Origin: Rhizobium leguminosarum
GTDB lineage: Bacteria; Pseudomonadota; Alphaproteobacteria; Rhizobiales; Rhizobiaceae
Reading direction: 5' to 3'
Length of the DNA stretch: 64,000 nucleotides
Assembly (NCBI RefSeq): GCF_002953715.1
Contig: NZ_CP025012.1
Location: 930,001 to 994,000 of the forward strand
The translations under genes were made by a program, and so were the position numbers. Shown here in pieces: positions 43,285 through 50,272 of the stretch. Positions within the stretch are counted from its first letter, which is position 1; the number at the start of each line of letters is the position of its first letter. The notes under the pieces were generated by a model. That model saw only the letters and a program-made list of their open reading frames with translations, ran no database searches and had not been told where the DNA came from.

Positions 43285-43370
43285 TTGGGTTCCCGTATAG
43301 AGCCGCCTATCGGATTGAAATCAATCAGGGTCTTTCAAAATGGCCCGCAGAACCCAAGGCGGTAACTGAC

Positions 43371-44006
43371 ATGAACTACCATGAAAACCTCTGGCTCTTC
43401 TTCACCCTTCTGTTCGGCATCATTATCGTGCCTGGTATGGACATGCTCTTCGTGCTCGCCAATTCGCTGACCGGCGGCGTCAAGCGCGGGCTGGCGGCGA
43501 CCGGCGGCATCATGGCCGGCGGCGCCGTGCATTCGGCCTATGGCGCGGCCGGCGTCGGCGTGCTCGTCACCATGCTGCCGCAGCTTTTCAACGTGCTGCT
43601 CTTTGCCGGCGTTGCCTACATGATCTGGATCGGCATTTCGCTGATCCGCAGTTCGATCACCGTCGAGGCGGTTGGGCCGGGAACGGCGCACTCCGGCTGG
43701 CGCGCTTTTCGCCAGGGCGCCGTCACCTGTCTCGTCAATCCGAAGGCCTATATCTTCATGTTTGCCGTCTACCCGCAGTTCCTCAGACCGGAATATGGCC
43801 CGATCTGGATGCAGGGGCTGATCATGGGCGTCATGACTGTCGTCACCCAGTTTGCGATCTACGGCACGCTGGCGATGACGGCCGGCCGCAGCCGCGACCT
43901 GCTCGTCGCAAACCCCGACGTCACGGCCTTTGTCGGCCGCTTCGCCGGAATGCTGCTGGTTGTCGTCTCCGCCTTCAGCCTCTGGCAGGGGTGGAAAAGC
44001 GCTTGA
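43371..44006 (+). CDS. LysE/RhtB-family amino acid exporter
   Basis: 211-residue, six-helix inner-membrane exporter. The N-terminal family signature is present: LLFGIIIVPGMDMLFVLANSLTGGVKRGLAATGGIMAG, with Pro-Gly in TM1; FRQGAVTCLVNPKAYIFMFAVYPQF is the conserved mid-protein NPK motif region. Substrate unknown (homoserine, threonine and other amino acids in relatives). Control by the divergent WYL regulator is likely. A palindromic repeat follows the stop. Confidence 0.92.
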   Translation: MNYHENLWLFFTLLFGIIIVPGMDMLFVLANSLTGGVKRGLAATGGIMAGGAVHSAYGAAGVGVLVTMLPQLFNVLLFAGVAYMIWIGISLIRSSITVEAVGPGTAHSGWRAFRQGAVTCLVNPKAYIFMFAVYPQFLRPEYGPIWMQGLIMGVMTVVTQFAIYGTLAMTAGRSRDLLVANPDVTAFVGRFAGMLLVVVSAFSLWQGWKSA

Positions 44007-44015
44007 GCGCCAGTG

Positions 44016-44060
44016 CATGTCGCCCGGAAGTTTGCAGCGGTTCCGGGATAACGACATGCA
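44016..44060. repeat. Palindromic repeat, GCATGTCG type
   Basis: GCATGTCG (44016-44023) and CGACATGC (44053-44060) are perfect outer arms, with CCGGAA/TTCCGG inside. Ten bases after the LysE stop codon, so possibly its 3' end. Confidence 0.75.
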
Positions 44061-44196
44061 TGAAAGCAGAGAACGGCCTATCACATTGTTTTTATGATGC
44101 TCCGGCAAAACGTGACTGCCAGGGCGCATGGATTTTGTCATGCTCCCGGTGCAGATTGGCCTCCGGCCACTTGGCCGAGGAGAAATGGAGAGGAAT

Positions 44197-44637
44197 ATGA
44201 ATTGGAAAGCAGTAGCTGCCGCCGCAGCGATGGCCGGCATAGCCTTAGGTTCGGTGACCGCCGCCGACGGTACTCATGATTCGCGCATTGCGCTGATGAA
44301 GCAGATCGGCGGTTCGGCCGGCGCCCTGGCAGCCATCGCCAAGGGCACCAAGCCCTATGACGCCGAGGCGGTGAAGGCGGCGCTGACGACCATCGCCGCA
44401 ACGGCCAAGGTCTTCCCCGACCAGTTCAAGCCGGGCACGGAGACGGGCGACGAAGAGGCGAGCCCGAAGATCTGGGAAAACATGGATGACTTCAAGGCGC
44501 GCGCCGCCAAGCTCTCCACCGACGCCGAAACCGCGCTGGCTCAGCTTCCGGCCGATGCCGCCGCCGTCGGCGCCACGGTCAACACGCTCGGCGCCAATTG
44601 CGGCGGCTGTCACAAGGCCTATCGCATCAAGGATTGA
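44197..44637 (+). CDS. Cytochrome c' (class II c-type cytochrome)
   Basis: 146-residue exported monoheme protein. Signal peptide MNWKAVAAAAAMAGIALGSVTAA, four-helix domain, and the single heme-binding CGGCH near the C-terminus followed by KAYR, the class II (c'/c-556) arrangement with the axial Met or open site at the N-terminal helix (IALMKQIGG). Roles in relatives include NO binding or electron transfer in the periplasm. ATG at 44197 with GGAGAGGA upstream; a longer frame from 44128 is not supported. A hairpin separates it from the di-heme cytochrome gene. Confidence 0.9.
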   Translation: MNWKAVAAAAAMAGIALGSVTAADGTHDSRIALMKQIGGSAGALAAIAKGTKPYDAEAVKAALTTIAATAKVFPDQFKPGTETGDEEASPKIWENMDDFKARAAKLSTDAETALAQLPADAAAVGATVNTLGANCGGCHKAYRIKD

Positions 44638-44669
44638 TAGGCCGGTTGATCTGGAACTTGATACGCGAC

Positions 44670-44695
44670 CCGCGCCGGCCTTGCCGCCGGCGCGG
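44670..44695. terminator. Hairpin between the two cytochrome genes
   Basis: CCGCGCCGG (44670-44678) and CCGGCGCGG (44687-44695) pair perfectly around CCTTGCCG. There is no T-run, so it may stabilise the upstream mRNA or attenuate read-through to the next cytochrome gene. Confidence 0.55.
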
Positions 44696-44774
44696 ATCAC
44701 CTTATTCTCCGCCCGTGCGGGCTGGTCGCAGAACCGCTCCGCGCAGGAAAATCTCGGTAAAGGGGAGGCGGAGC

Positions 44775-45689
44775 ATGGTCCGCAGGTTCATCCGGTTACT
44801 GCTCTGTCTGATCGGCGTCGCCGTGCTTGGCGGCGGCGCCTTCTATCTCGTCACCGCACCCGATCCGCTGCCGGAGAGCCATTGGGCCGGTCTCGGCGCG
44901 CCGGACCTGGCGAACGGTCGGATGGTTTTCTGGGCGGGCGGCTGTGTCAGCTGTCATGCAGCACCGGGTTCCGAAGGCGATGCAAAGCTGACGCTTGCAG
45001 GCGGCCTGGCGCTGAAGAGCCCTTTCGGCACCTTCCACGTGCCGAACATCTCACCCGATGAAAAGGCCGGCATCGGCACCTGGACGCTTGCCCAGTTCGG
45101 CAACGCGATGAAGCGCGGCGTCGGCCCGGGTGGCGAGCACCTCTATCCGTCCTTTCCCTATGGCTCCTATGCCCGCATGAGCGACAAGGACGTCAACGAT
45201 CTCTATGCCTTCCTGAAAACCCTGCCGAAGAGCGCAAACGTCGCGCCGCCGCATGAGCTGCCGTTCCCCTTCAACATCCGGCTTGCGCTCGGCGGCTGGA
45301 AATTTCTCTATTTCAGCGATCAGCCGCGCGTCGCTCTGGCAAAGAGTGACGACAAGATCAAGCGCGGGCAATATCTCGTCGAAGGCCCCGGCCATTGCGG
45401 CGAATGCCATACGCCGCGTGATGCGCTCGGCGGCTTCCAGGCCGATATGTGGCTCGCCGGCGCCCCCAATCCGGAAGGCAAGGGCCGCATACCGGATATC
45501 ACCCCGGCCTCCAAGAGCATCGGCGGCTGGAGCGAGGCCGATATCGCCAGCTACCTCGAAACCGGCTTCACCCCCGATTTCGATTCCGTCGGCGGCTCTA
45601 TGGTCGATGTGCAGCAGAACATCGCCCATCTGCCGGCCGCCGACCGCGAGGCGATCGCCGCCTATCTGAAGGCGGTGCCGGGCCATTAG
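44775..45689 (+). CDS. Di-heme c-type cytochrome
   Basis: 304 residues with two cytochrome c domains, anchored by an N-terminal hydrophobic segment (FIRLLLCLIGVAVLGGGAFYLV). Hemes bind at CVSCH (about 58-62) and CGECH (about 214-218); axial Met candidates follow (YARMSD, GSMVDV). The pattern resembles cytochrome subunits of membrane alcohol, aldehyde or sugar-acid dehydrogenases (FPYGSYARMSDKDVNDLYAFLKTLP), passing electrons to the respiratory chain. No dehydrogenase gene adjoins it; the membrane PQQ glucose dehydrogenase 4.6 kb away uses ubiquinone directly. AGGGGAGG fixes the ATG at 44775. Confidence 0.9.
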   Translation: MVRRFIRLLLCLIGVAVLGGGAFYLVTAPDPLPESHWAGLGAPDLANGRMVFWAGGCVSCHAAPGSEGDAKLTLAGGLALKSPFGTFHVPNISPDEKAGIGTWTLAQFGNAMKRGVGPGGEHLYPSFPYGSYARMSDKDVNDLYAFLKTLPKSANVAPPHELPFPFNIRLALGGWKFLYFSDQPRVALAKSDDKIKRGQYLVEGPGHCGECHTPRDALGGFQADMWLAGAPNPEGKGRIPDITPASKSIGGWSEADIASYLETGFTPDFDSVGGSMVDVQQNIAHLPAADREAIAAYLKAVPGH

Positions 45690-45731
45690 AGTGCGGTTCT
45701 GCTTGGCACCTTCGCAAGGTCCCACGCCTGT

Positions 45732-46361
45732 TTATAGGGAGGTGGGACCTGGCATCAGATCATAGGGATGGCGCCAGCCGGGCATATTGCTGATACGATC
45801 TTTCCAGGCTGCGATAGCCGGGAAGGCGCTGTGATCTATCCCGGTTTCCTCCGGCATGAAGACGTAGCCCGCCAGAGAGAGGTCTGCGATCGTCAGCCGG
45901 TCGCCGACCATGAAGGCCCGGTGCGCCAGATGTTCGTCAACAATGGCATAGGCAGCTTTGGCCCTCAGTCTCAAAAACTCGACGACCGGCGTCTCGCCGC
46001 TCTTCTGGAGGCCATACATGAACCTCAGCGTCGCGTAGTAGCTCGTGAATTTATGGTTGTCGAAAAGAATCCAACGCATGATGTCACGCCGTTCTTCGGC
46101 TGTCTGCGCCCCAAAGTGGCCTGTCACCTCTGACAAGTAGTCCAGGATGATCCCCGATTGGCTGATCTTCGTTTGCCCATGTTCGAGCACAGGCGCCTCA
46201 CCCTGTTCGTTTATGGTTTTTCGCCATTGTTCGGTTCGCGTTTCGCCGCCCAGATAATCAACGAAAATGCTTTCCCACTCGATGCCGGCAAGCGCAAAGA
46301 ACAGCGCGACCTTGTAAGCATTCCCCGAGAGAGCGAAACAATGGAGTTTGAAATCAGGCAT
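45732..46361 (-). CDS. Glutathione S-transferase family protein
   Basis: 209-residue two-domain cytosolic GST. Thioredoxin-like half starts MPDFKLHCFALSGNAYKVALFFALAG, with NEQGEAPVLEHGQTKISQSGIILDYLSE containing the cis-Pro and the Gln-Ser glutathione contact; helical half with DRLTIADLSLAGYVF. The residue at the catalytic position is Ser/Asn (LSGN). AAGGAG immediately before the ATG. Detoxification or reductase role; substrate unknown. Confidence 0.9.
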   Translation of the reverse strand: MPDFKLHCFALSGNAYKVALFFALAGIEWESIFVDYLGGETRTEQWRKTINEQGEAPVLEHGQTKISQSGIILDYLSEVTGHFGAQTAEERRDIMRWILFDNHKFTSYYATLRFMYGLQKSGETPVVEFLRLRAKAAYAIVDEHLAHRAFMVGDRLTIADLSLAGYVFMPEETGIDHSAFPAIAAWKDRISNMPGWRHPYDLMPGPTSL

Positions 46362-46387
46362 AAAAGCTCCTTAGGCAATTCGAAAAA

Positions 46388-46454
46388 GCATGTCGGGCAA
46401 AACTGTGCAGCCGTTTTGATGCGTCGAGCTTCGGCTCTTGCGAAAGCCGAAGCT
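46388..46454. repeat. GCATGTCG-type element plus strong hairpin
   Basis: GCATGTCGGGCAAAACTGTG with GCCGTTTTG (46388-46418), then AGCTTCGGCT (46428-46437) pairing with AGCCGAAGCT (46445-46454) around CTTGCGAA. It lies between the GNAT stop and the GST start on the minus strand and could end the GNAT transcript. Confidence 0.65.
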
Positions 46455-46468
46455 TCGAGCCAGTCACC

Positions 46469-46963
46469 CTAAGCGATCGACTGCATATAGCGCATGCCGG
46501 TCACCGGACGCGGGGTGAAATCCAGTTGTTCGTAGAAGCGGTGCGCCAGCACGTTTCCGGTGGCGGCGCTGACGGAGAGGTAGCCACAGCCGGCATTGCG
46601 GGCGGTCTCGCGCGCCCGGTCGACGAGCAACTGGCCGGTGCCGTGGCCGCGATGGCCGTCGCGCACGAAGAGGTGGTGCAGGTCCATGCCGCGCTTGCCT
46701 TCCTGCGCCCTGTAGAGCGGCACGAGAATGGCGTAGCCGATCAGCTCTCCGCCGGTCTCGGCGACAAGCGCATGGATCCAGGGCAGCGGGCCGAAGAGGT
46801 CGCGCTCCAGCTGCTCCGCCGTTGTAGCAGCCGCATCGCCGTGATGAGCGGCAAGCAGGGCGATCATCTCGTTGAGTTCGGGCAGGTCGCGCGGCTTGGC
46901 GGTGCGGATCGTCACCACCGATGGGCGCATCAGTGAAATTTCGCTGTCTTCGATTTCGGTCAT
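46469..46963 (-). CDS. GNAT-family N-acetyltransferase
   Basis: 164 residues. Acetyl-CoA binding motif A is clear: LHHLFVRDGHRGHGTGQLLVDRARETAR (the R/Q-x-x-G-x-G/A loop is RGHGTG); motif B follows as YLSVSAATGNVLAHRFYEQLDF. Acceptor unknown; the pattern is like diamine or aminoglycoside-type acetyltransferases. ATG at 46963 has AAAGGA about 10 bases upstream. A start at 47041 would run through the hairpin at 47014-47033 and is rejected. Confidence 0.88.
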   Translation of the reverse strand: MTEIEDSEISLMRPSVVTIRTAKPRDLPELNEMIALLAAHHGDAAATTAEQLERDLFGPLPWIHALVAETGGELIGYAILVPLYRAQEGKRGMDLHHLFVRDGHRGHGTGQLLVDRARETARNAGCGYLSVSAATGNVLAHRFYEQLDFTPRPVTGMRYMQSIA

Positions 46964-47040
46964 GGTCTTCGCGTCCTTTGATATTCTGCCGTCAGGACGC
47001 TGCCGATACAACAAAGCCGCCTGACGGCGGCTTGTTGACA
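46964..47040 (-). promoter_or_regulatory. Structured leader of the GNAT gene
   Basis: On the transcribed strand, a stem AAGCCGCC/GGCGGCTT (47014-47033, loop GTCA) followed by TGTTGT resembles a terminator. Downstream, CCTGACGGC (46996-46988 read on the minus strand) is exactly complementary to the centre of that hairpin, so two mutually exclusive structures are possible. Confidence 0.45.
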
Positions 47041-47197
47041 ATATGATCTTGTCCAGCCGCCCTTTACAGGTACAGCCAAAAATACGAGCGGCTCTGGTGC
47101 GCGTTTTTGATCATGGATCATAGATCGTCGGAAATGCGGGCTTTGTCAATGGCGGATCGGAGCCCATCACGGGCATTGAGCTCTGGCCTTACTCTTG

Positions 47198-47219
47198 ATA
47201 GTATACCCCCCTATATTAT
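47198..47219. promoter_or_regulatory. DmeR operator candidate (C-tract flanked by AT arms)
   Basis: ATAGTATA, six C (47206-47211), then TATATTAT. A G/C tract inside AT-rich arms is the known binding-site form for RcnR/CsoR-type repressors. It lies 13 bases before the dmeR start. Confidence 0.8.
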
Positions 47220-47232
47220 ATGAGAGCTCACC

Positions 47233-47505
47233 ATGTCCCACACCGCTCTGCAGAAAAAGAAGCTCGTCGCCCGCATCAGCCGCTTGAAGGGGCAGATGGA
47301 GGCGGTTGAGCGCGCGCTCGAGGCCGAGCGCCCTTGCGGCGAGATCCTGCAACTGCTCGCCTCCGTTCGCGGCGCGCTGACCGGGCTGACCGGCGAGGTG
47401 CTCGACGATCACCTGCGTGAGCATGTGCTGAATGCCGCCGACGATGCCGCCAGGGCGGAAGCGGTCGAGGAAATATCGGAAGTCTTGAGAACCTATATGC
47501 GCTAG
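47233..47505 (+). CDS. dmeR: DmeR, RcnR/CsoR-family nickel/cobalt-responsive repressor
   Basis: 90-residue all-helical DNA-binding repressor. Residues matching RcnR metal ligands are present: His3, Cys35, His60, Glu63 and His64 (DDHLREH), so it should sense Ni(II)/Co(II) rather than Cu(I) or formaldehyde. It precedes the dmeF exporter gene, the organisation described in Rhizobium leguminosarum, and has a C-tract operator immediately upstream. Its TAG stop overlaps the start of a palindromic repeat that separates it from dmeF. Confidence 0.92.
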   Translation: MSHTALQKKKLVARISRLKGQMEAVERALEAERPCGEILQLLASVRGALTGLTGEVLDDHLREHVLNAADDAARAEAVEEISEVLRTYMR

Positions 47506-47565
47506 AGCAATTCCAGGAAAAGTGTGAAGCGGTTCGAGAATTGCGTAAAAACAAAAGCTTAGAGC
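47504..47565. repeat. Palindromic repeat between dmeR and dmeF
   Basis: AGAGCAATTCCAGGAAAAGTG ... GAGAATTGCG then TAAAAACAAAAGC. AGAGCAATTC type, beginning within the dmeR stop codon and ending 17 bases before the dmeF start, so it is transcribed within the operon. Confidence 0.8.
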
Positions 47566-47581
47566 GACGAAGGAGCCTGTC

Positions 47582-48613
47582 ATGAGTGCCGGAATCGAGA
47601 AGGCTGGAATTGATGCCTTGGAACACGATCACGTCTTCCTCGGCCCTGATCATGCGCGCAACGAGCGGCGCATCTGGCTGGTGATTGCGCTGACGGCGGT
47701 AATGATGGTGGCGGAGATCGCCGCCGGCACCGTCTACGGCTCGATGGCGCTCGTCGCCGATGGCTGGCACATGTCGACCCATGCCAGTGCTCTGCTGATT
47801 TCCGCACTCGCCTATCTCTTCGCCCGCCGGCAGGCGCGCAATCCGCGTTTCACCTTCGGCACCGGCAAGCTCGGCGATCTCGCCGGCTTCGCCAGCGCCA
47901 TCATCCTCGCCCTGATCGCCCTGCTGATGGCCTGGGAAAGCCTGCTGCGCCTTTCCAATCCCGTGCCGATCGGTTTTGCCCAGGCGATCGCCGTGGCGGT
48001 CATCGGCCTTGCCGTCAATCTGGCCAGCGCCTGGCTGCTGGCCGGCGGCCATGTCGCGCATGGCGATCATGCGCATCACGGACATGGCCATCACGGGCAT
48101 GGCCACCACGCGCATCACAGTCATGGCGACCACGCCCACCACAGTCATGCGCATCACGGCCATGGTGACCATGCCCATCAGGCAAAGACCGGTGACAACA
48201 ATATCCGCGCGGCCTATCTGCATGTCATCGCCGATGCCCTGACCTCCGTGCTCGCCATCGCCGCGCTGACGCTCGGCAGCCTCTATGGCTGGCTCTGGCT
48301 CGATCCCCTGATGGGCATCGTCGGCGGGTTGGTGATCGCCAATTGGTCCTGGAGCCTGATGAAATCTTCCGGCGGCGTCCTGCTCGATGTCATTTCCGAA
48401 GGCGAGACGCTGCCGGCCGAGATCCGCGGCGCCATCGAGACGGAGGACGACCGGATCACCGATCTGCATGTCTGGCAGGTCGGCCCCGGCCATCATGCCG
48501 CAATCGTTGCCGTCCTTACCTCGAAGCCGCGCGATCCGGCTTTCTACAAGGGCAGGCTCTCGGCGCTGGAGGAATTGTCGCATGTAACCGTCGAGGTGAC
48601 GCGCGCGGCGTGA
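47582..48613 (+). CDS. dmeF: DmeF, CDF-family cobalt/nickel exporter
   Basis: 343-residue cation diffusion facilitator pumping Co2+/Ni2+ out of the cytosol. Six TM helices; TM2 carries LVADGWHMSTHASALLISAL with the His/Asp transport site typical of DmeF; TM5 holds YLHVIADALTSVLAI with the matching His-Asp pair. Between TM4 and TM5 (about 157-200) is a very His-rich cytosolic loop of HGHGHH/HAHH repeats that buffers or delivers metal. C-terminal ferredoxin-like domain ends with LTVEV-type strands. AAGGAG before the ATG. Controlled by DmeR. Confidence 0.94.
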   Translation: MSAGIEKAGIDALEHDHVFLGPDHARNERRIWLVIALTAVMMVAEIAAGTVYGSMALVADGWHMSTHASALLISALAYLFARRQARNPRFTFGTGKLGDLAGFASAIILALIALLMAWESLLRLSNPVPIGFAQAIAVAVIGLAVNLASAWLLAGGHVAHGDHAHHGHGHHGHGHHAHHSHGDHAHHSHAHHGHGDHAHQAKTGDNNIRAAYLHVIADALTSVLAIAALTLGSLYGWLWLDPLMGIVGGLVIANWSWSLMKSSGGVLLDVISEGETLPAEIRGAIETEDDRITDLHVWQVGPGHHAAIVAVLTSKPRDPAFYKGRLSALEELSHVTVEVTRAA

Positions 48614-48725
48614 TCGGCGCGGCCGGACGACAAAGTGGCTCGACGGACGATTAACATCGCCGTGGGGACGAGATGCCGCCGCAATCTCGCCTTAGCTCTG
48701 TCCTCCTGATTTGCCGGAGGATTTC

Positions 48726-49655
48726 ATGGATCTCAGTCTGACCCGCCGCATGCTGATAGGCTCGGCATTGTGCCTGTCTGCGATGGGCTTGCCCGCGCTG
48801 GCGATTCCCGCCAATGCTGAGGAGGGGGCCGAGGAGGGCGCCAAGGAGAGTGCCGAGGAGGGCGACGACAACATCGACCGCCGCCTTGCTGCGCTGGAAA
48901 AACGCACCGGCGGCCGCCTCGGCGTCTCGGTGCTCGACACCCAGACGAGCATCTCTTTCGGCTATCGCGGCAGCGAGGCCTTTCCGATGTGCAGTACCTT
49001 CAAGGCGCTGGCCGCCGCTTTCGTGCTTGCCCGTGCTGACAAGGGTGAGGAGAACCTCGATCGGCGGGTGACCTACGGCAAGGACAAGCTCGTCGATTAT
49101 TCGCCGCTCAGCGAGAAACATGCCGGCACCGATGGCATGACCATTGCCGAACTCTGCGAGGCGGCGGTGACCGTCAGCGACAACACGGCCGGCAATCTGC
49201 TGCTCGAAAGTTTTGGCGGGCCTGCTGGCCTGACCGACTGGCTGCGCTCGATCGGTGACGGCACGACCCGTCTCGACCGCACCGAACCGACGCTGAACGA
49301 GGGCCGGAAGGGCGATCCGCGCGACACGACGACCCCCGATGCGATGCTCGACACGCTCGGCAATCTGACGCTCGGCTCGGTCCTCGCCGAAGCCTCCTGC
49401 GACAGGCTGATAGCCTGGCTGGTGGCAAGCACGACCGGCAAGGAACGGCTGCGCGCCGGCCTGCCGGCGGATTGGAAGGTCGGCGACAAGACCGGCACCG
49501 GGCCGAATGGCTCTCTCGGCGATATCGCAGTGATCTGGCCACCGGATCGCGGTCCGATCGTCGCAGCCGTTTATATCAGCGAGGCGACCGTGCCGGCGAA
49601 GGAGCTCAACCCGGTCTTTGCCGAAGTCGGCCGCATGATCGTCGAGATGGTGTGA
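48726..49655 (+). CDS. Class A beta-lactamase
   Basis: 309-residue exported serine beta-lactamase. Signal peptide (RRMLIGSALCLSAMGLPALAIPANA; the RR pair hints at Tat export), then an unusual acidic spacer AEEGAEEGAKESAEEGDDN before the catalytic domain. Active-site motifs: STFK with Ser90 and Lys93, SDN at 151-153, Glu187 in EPTLN (the deacylation Glu) and KTG at 255-257. Cys89 sits before the nucleophile, but no partner follows KTG, so the carbapenemase-type disulfide is absent. GGAGG five bases before the ATG at 48726. Spectrum unknown; no ampR-like gene adjoins it. Confidence 0.93.
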   Translation: MDLSLTRRMLIGSALCLSAMGLPALAIPANAEEGAEEGAKESAEEGDDNIDRRLAALEKRTGGRLGVSVLDTQTSISFGYRGSEAFPMCSTFKALAAAFVLARADKGEENLDRRVTYGKDKLVDYSPLSEKHAGTDGMTIAELCEAAVTVSDNTAGNLLLESFGGPAGLTDWLRSIGDGTTRLDRTEPTLNEGRKGDPRDTTTPDAMLDTLGNLTLGSVLAEASCDRLIAWLVASTTGKERLRAGLPADWKVGDKTGTGPNGSLGDIAVIWPPDRGPIVAAVYISEATVPAKELNPVFAEVGRMIVEMV

Positions 49656-49664
49656 AGCACGAAA

Positions 49665-49691
49665 ATGCGGCGGAGAGGGCTCCCGCCGCAT
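49665..49691. terminator. Bidirectional hairpin between convergent genes
   Basis: ATGCGGCGG (49665-49673) pairs perfectly with CCGCCGCAT (49683-49691). It lies 10 bases after the beta-lactamase stop and 24 bases from the 3' end of the opposing gene. Confidence 0.7.
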
Positions 49692-49714
49692 GCTGGATTA
49701 GATCTGCCTGTGGC

Positions 49715-50179
49715 TCAAGCAGCCGGAACGTCGTCTGCCGTCTCGGTGCCGTCATCCTCGATACCGGCCATCTCGCGCTTGATCTGCTCGGCGATTTCCT
49801 TCTCGATCGCGGCCCGCTGATCTGCCGGCATGGCGGCCAGATCGGCCTCGGTCAGATCGTGCTGCTCGAGATAGCGGGCGCGGATATATTCCGCCGGCGT
49901 CATGTTGCCCCATTTGGAGAACTCATCGACCAGGGAGTCATGCGCCGCACTCGCCGCCGCTTCGTCGTCGGAAGGCGGATTGATATAGGGGCCTTCGCTG
50001 CTTTGAAGCGCCCACATGGTATTGGCGATCGAAGGCGGCGTGCTGCTGGGCTCGAGACCGGGCGCGGTATTGCGCGCAGTGCTGTCGAAATCCGTCGTTT
50101 GCTGATGCTTGGATTTGGTCGACTGATCGAAAAGACCGCCGACCCCGTAATAGTTGCGAATATTACTGCTGATTTCCAT
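49715..50179 (-). CDS. Hypothetical protein, acidic, no recognised domain
   Basis: 154 residues from the ATG at 50179, which has GGGGAGAG upstream. No signal peptide or TM helix. Ser/Thr/Asn-rich disordered N-terminal half, then a helical acidic part (DEFSKWGNMTPAEYIRARYL, LTEADLAAMPADQRAAIEKE) ending in an Asp/Glu tail. Small proteins with this 'TPAEYIRARYLE' core are familiar from rhizobial genomes; some resemble secreted or phage-linked proteins, but the function is unknown. Between beta-lactamase and gcd genes. Confidence 0.7.
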   Translation of the reverse strand: MEISSNIRNYYGVGGLFDQSTKSKHQQTTDFDSTARNTAPGLEPSSTPPSIANTMWALQSSEGPYINPPSDDEAAASAAHDSLVDEFSKWGNMTPAEYIRARYLEQHDLTEADLAAMPADQRAAIEKEIAEQIKREMAGIEDDGTETADDVPAA

Positions 50180-50272
50180 AAAAACTCTCCCCGAAAACCG
50201 AGGAGAGAATGGCGTTGCAACCATGCCTAGAGCTTGCGCCGGCGCCCTCTCTTGAGGAGAAGGGCTCTCGCA

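Noticed and set aside
48049..48180. His-rich repeat in dmeF as a possible repeat expansion or sequencing artefact
   Set aside because: The HGH/HAHH loop between TM4 and TM5 is a normal feature of DmeF-type exporters and stays in frame.
48711..48725. Alternative TTG start of the beta-lactamase five codons upstream
   Set aside because: It would place the GGAGG ribosome binding site inside the coding region; the ATG at 48726 is correctly spaced.
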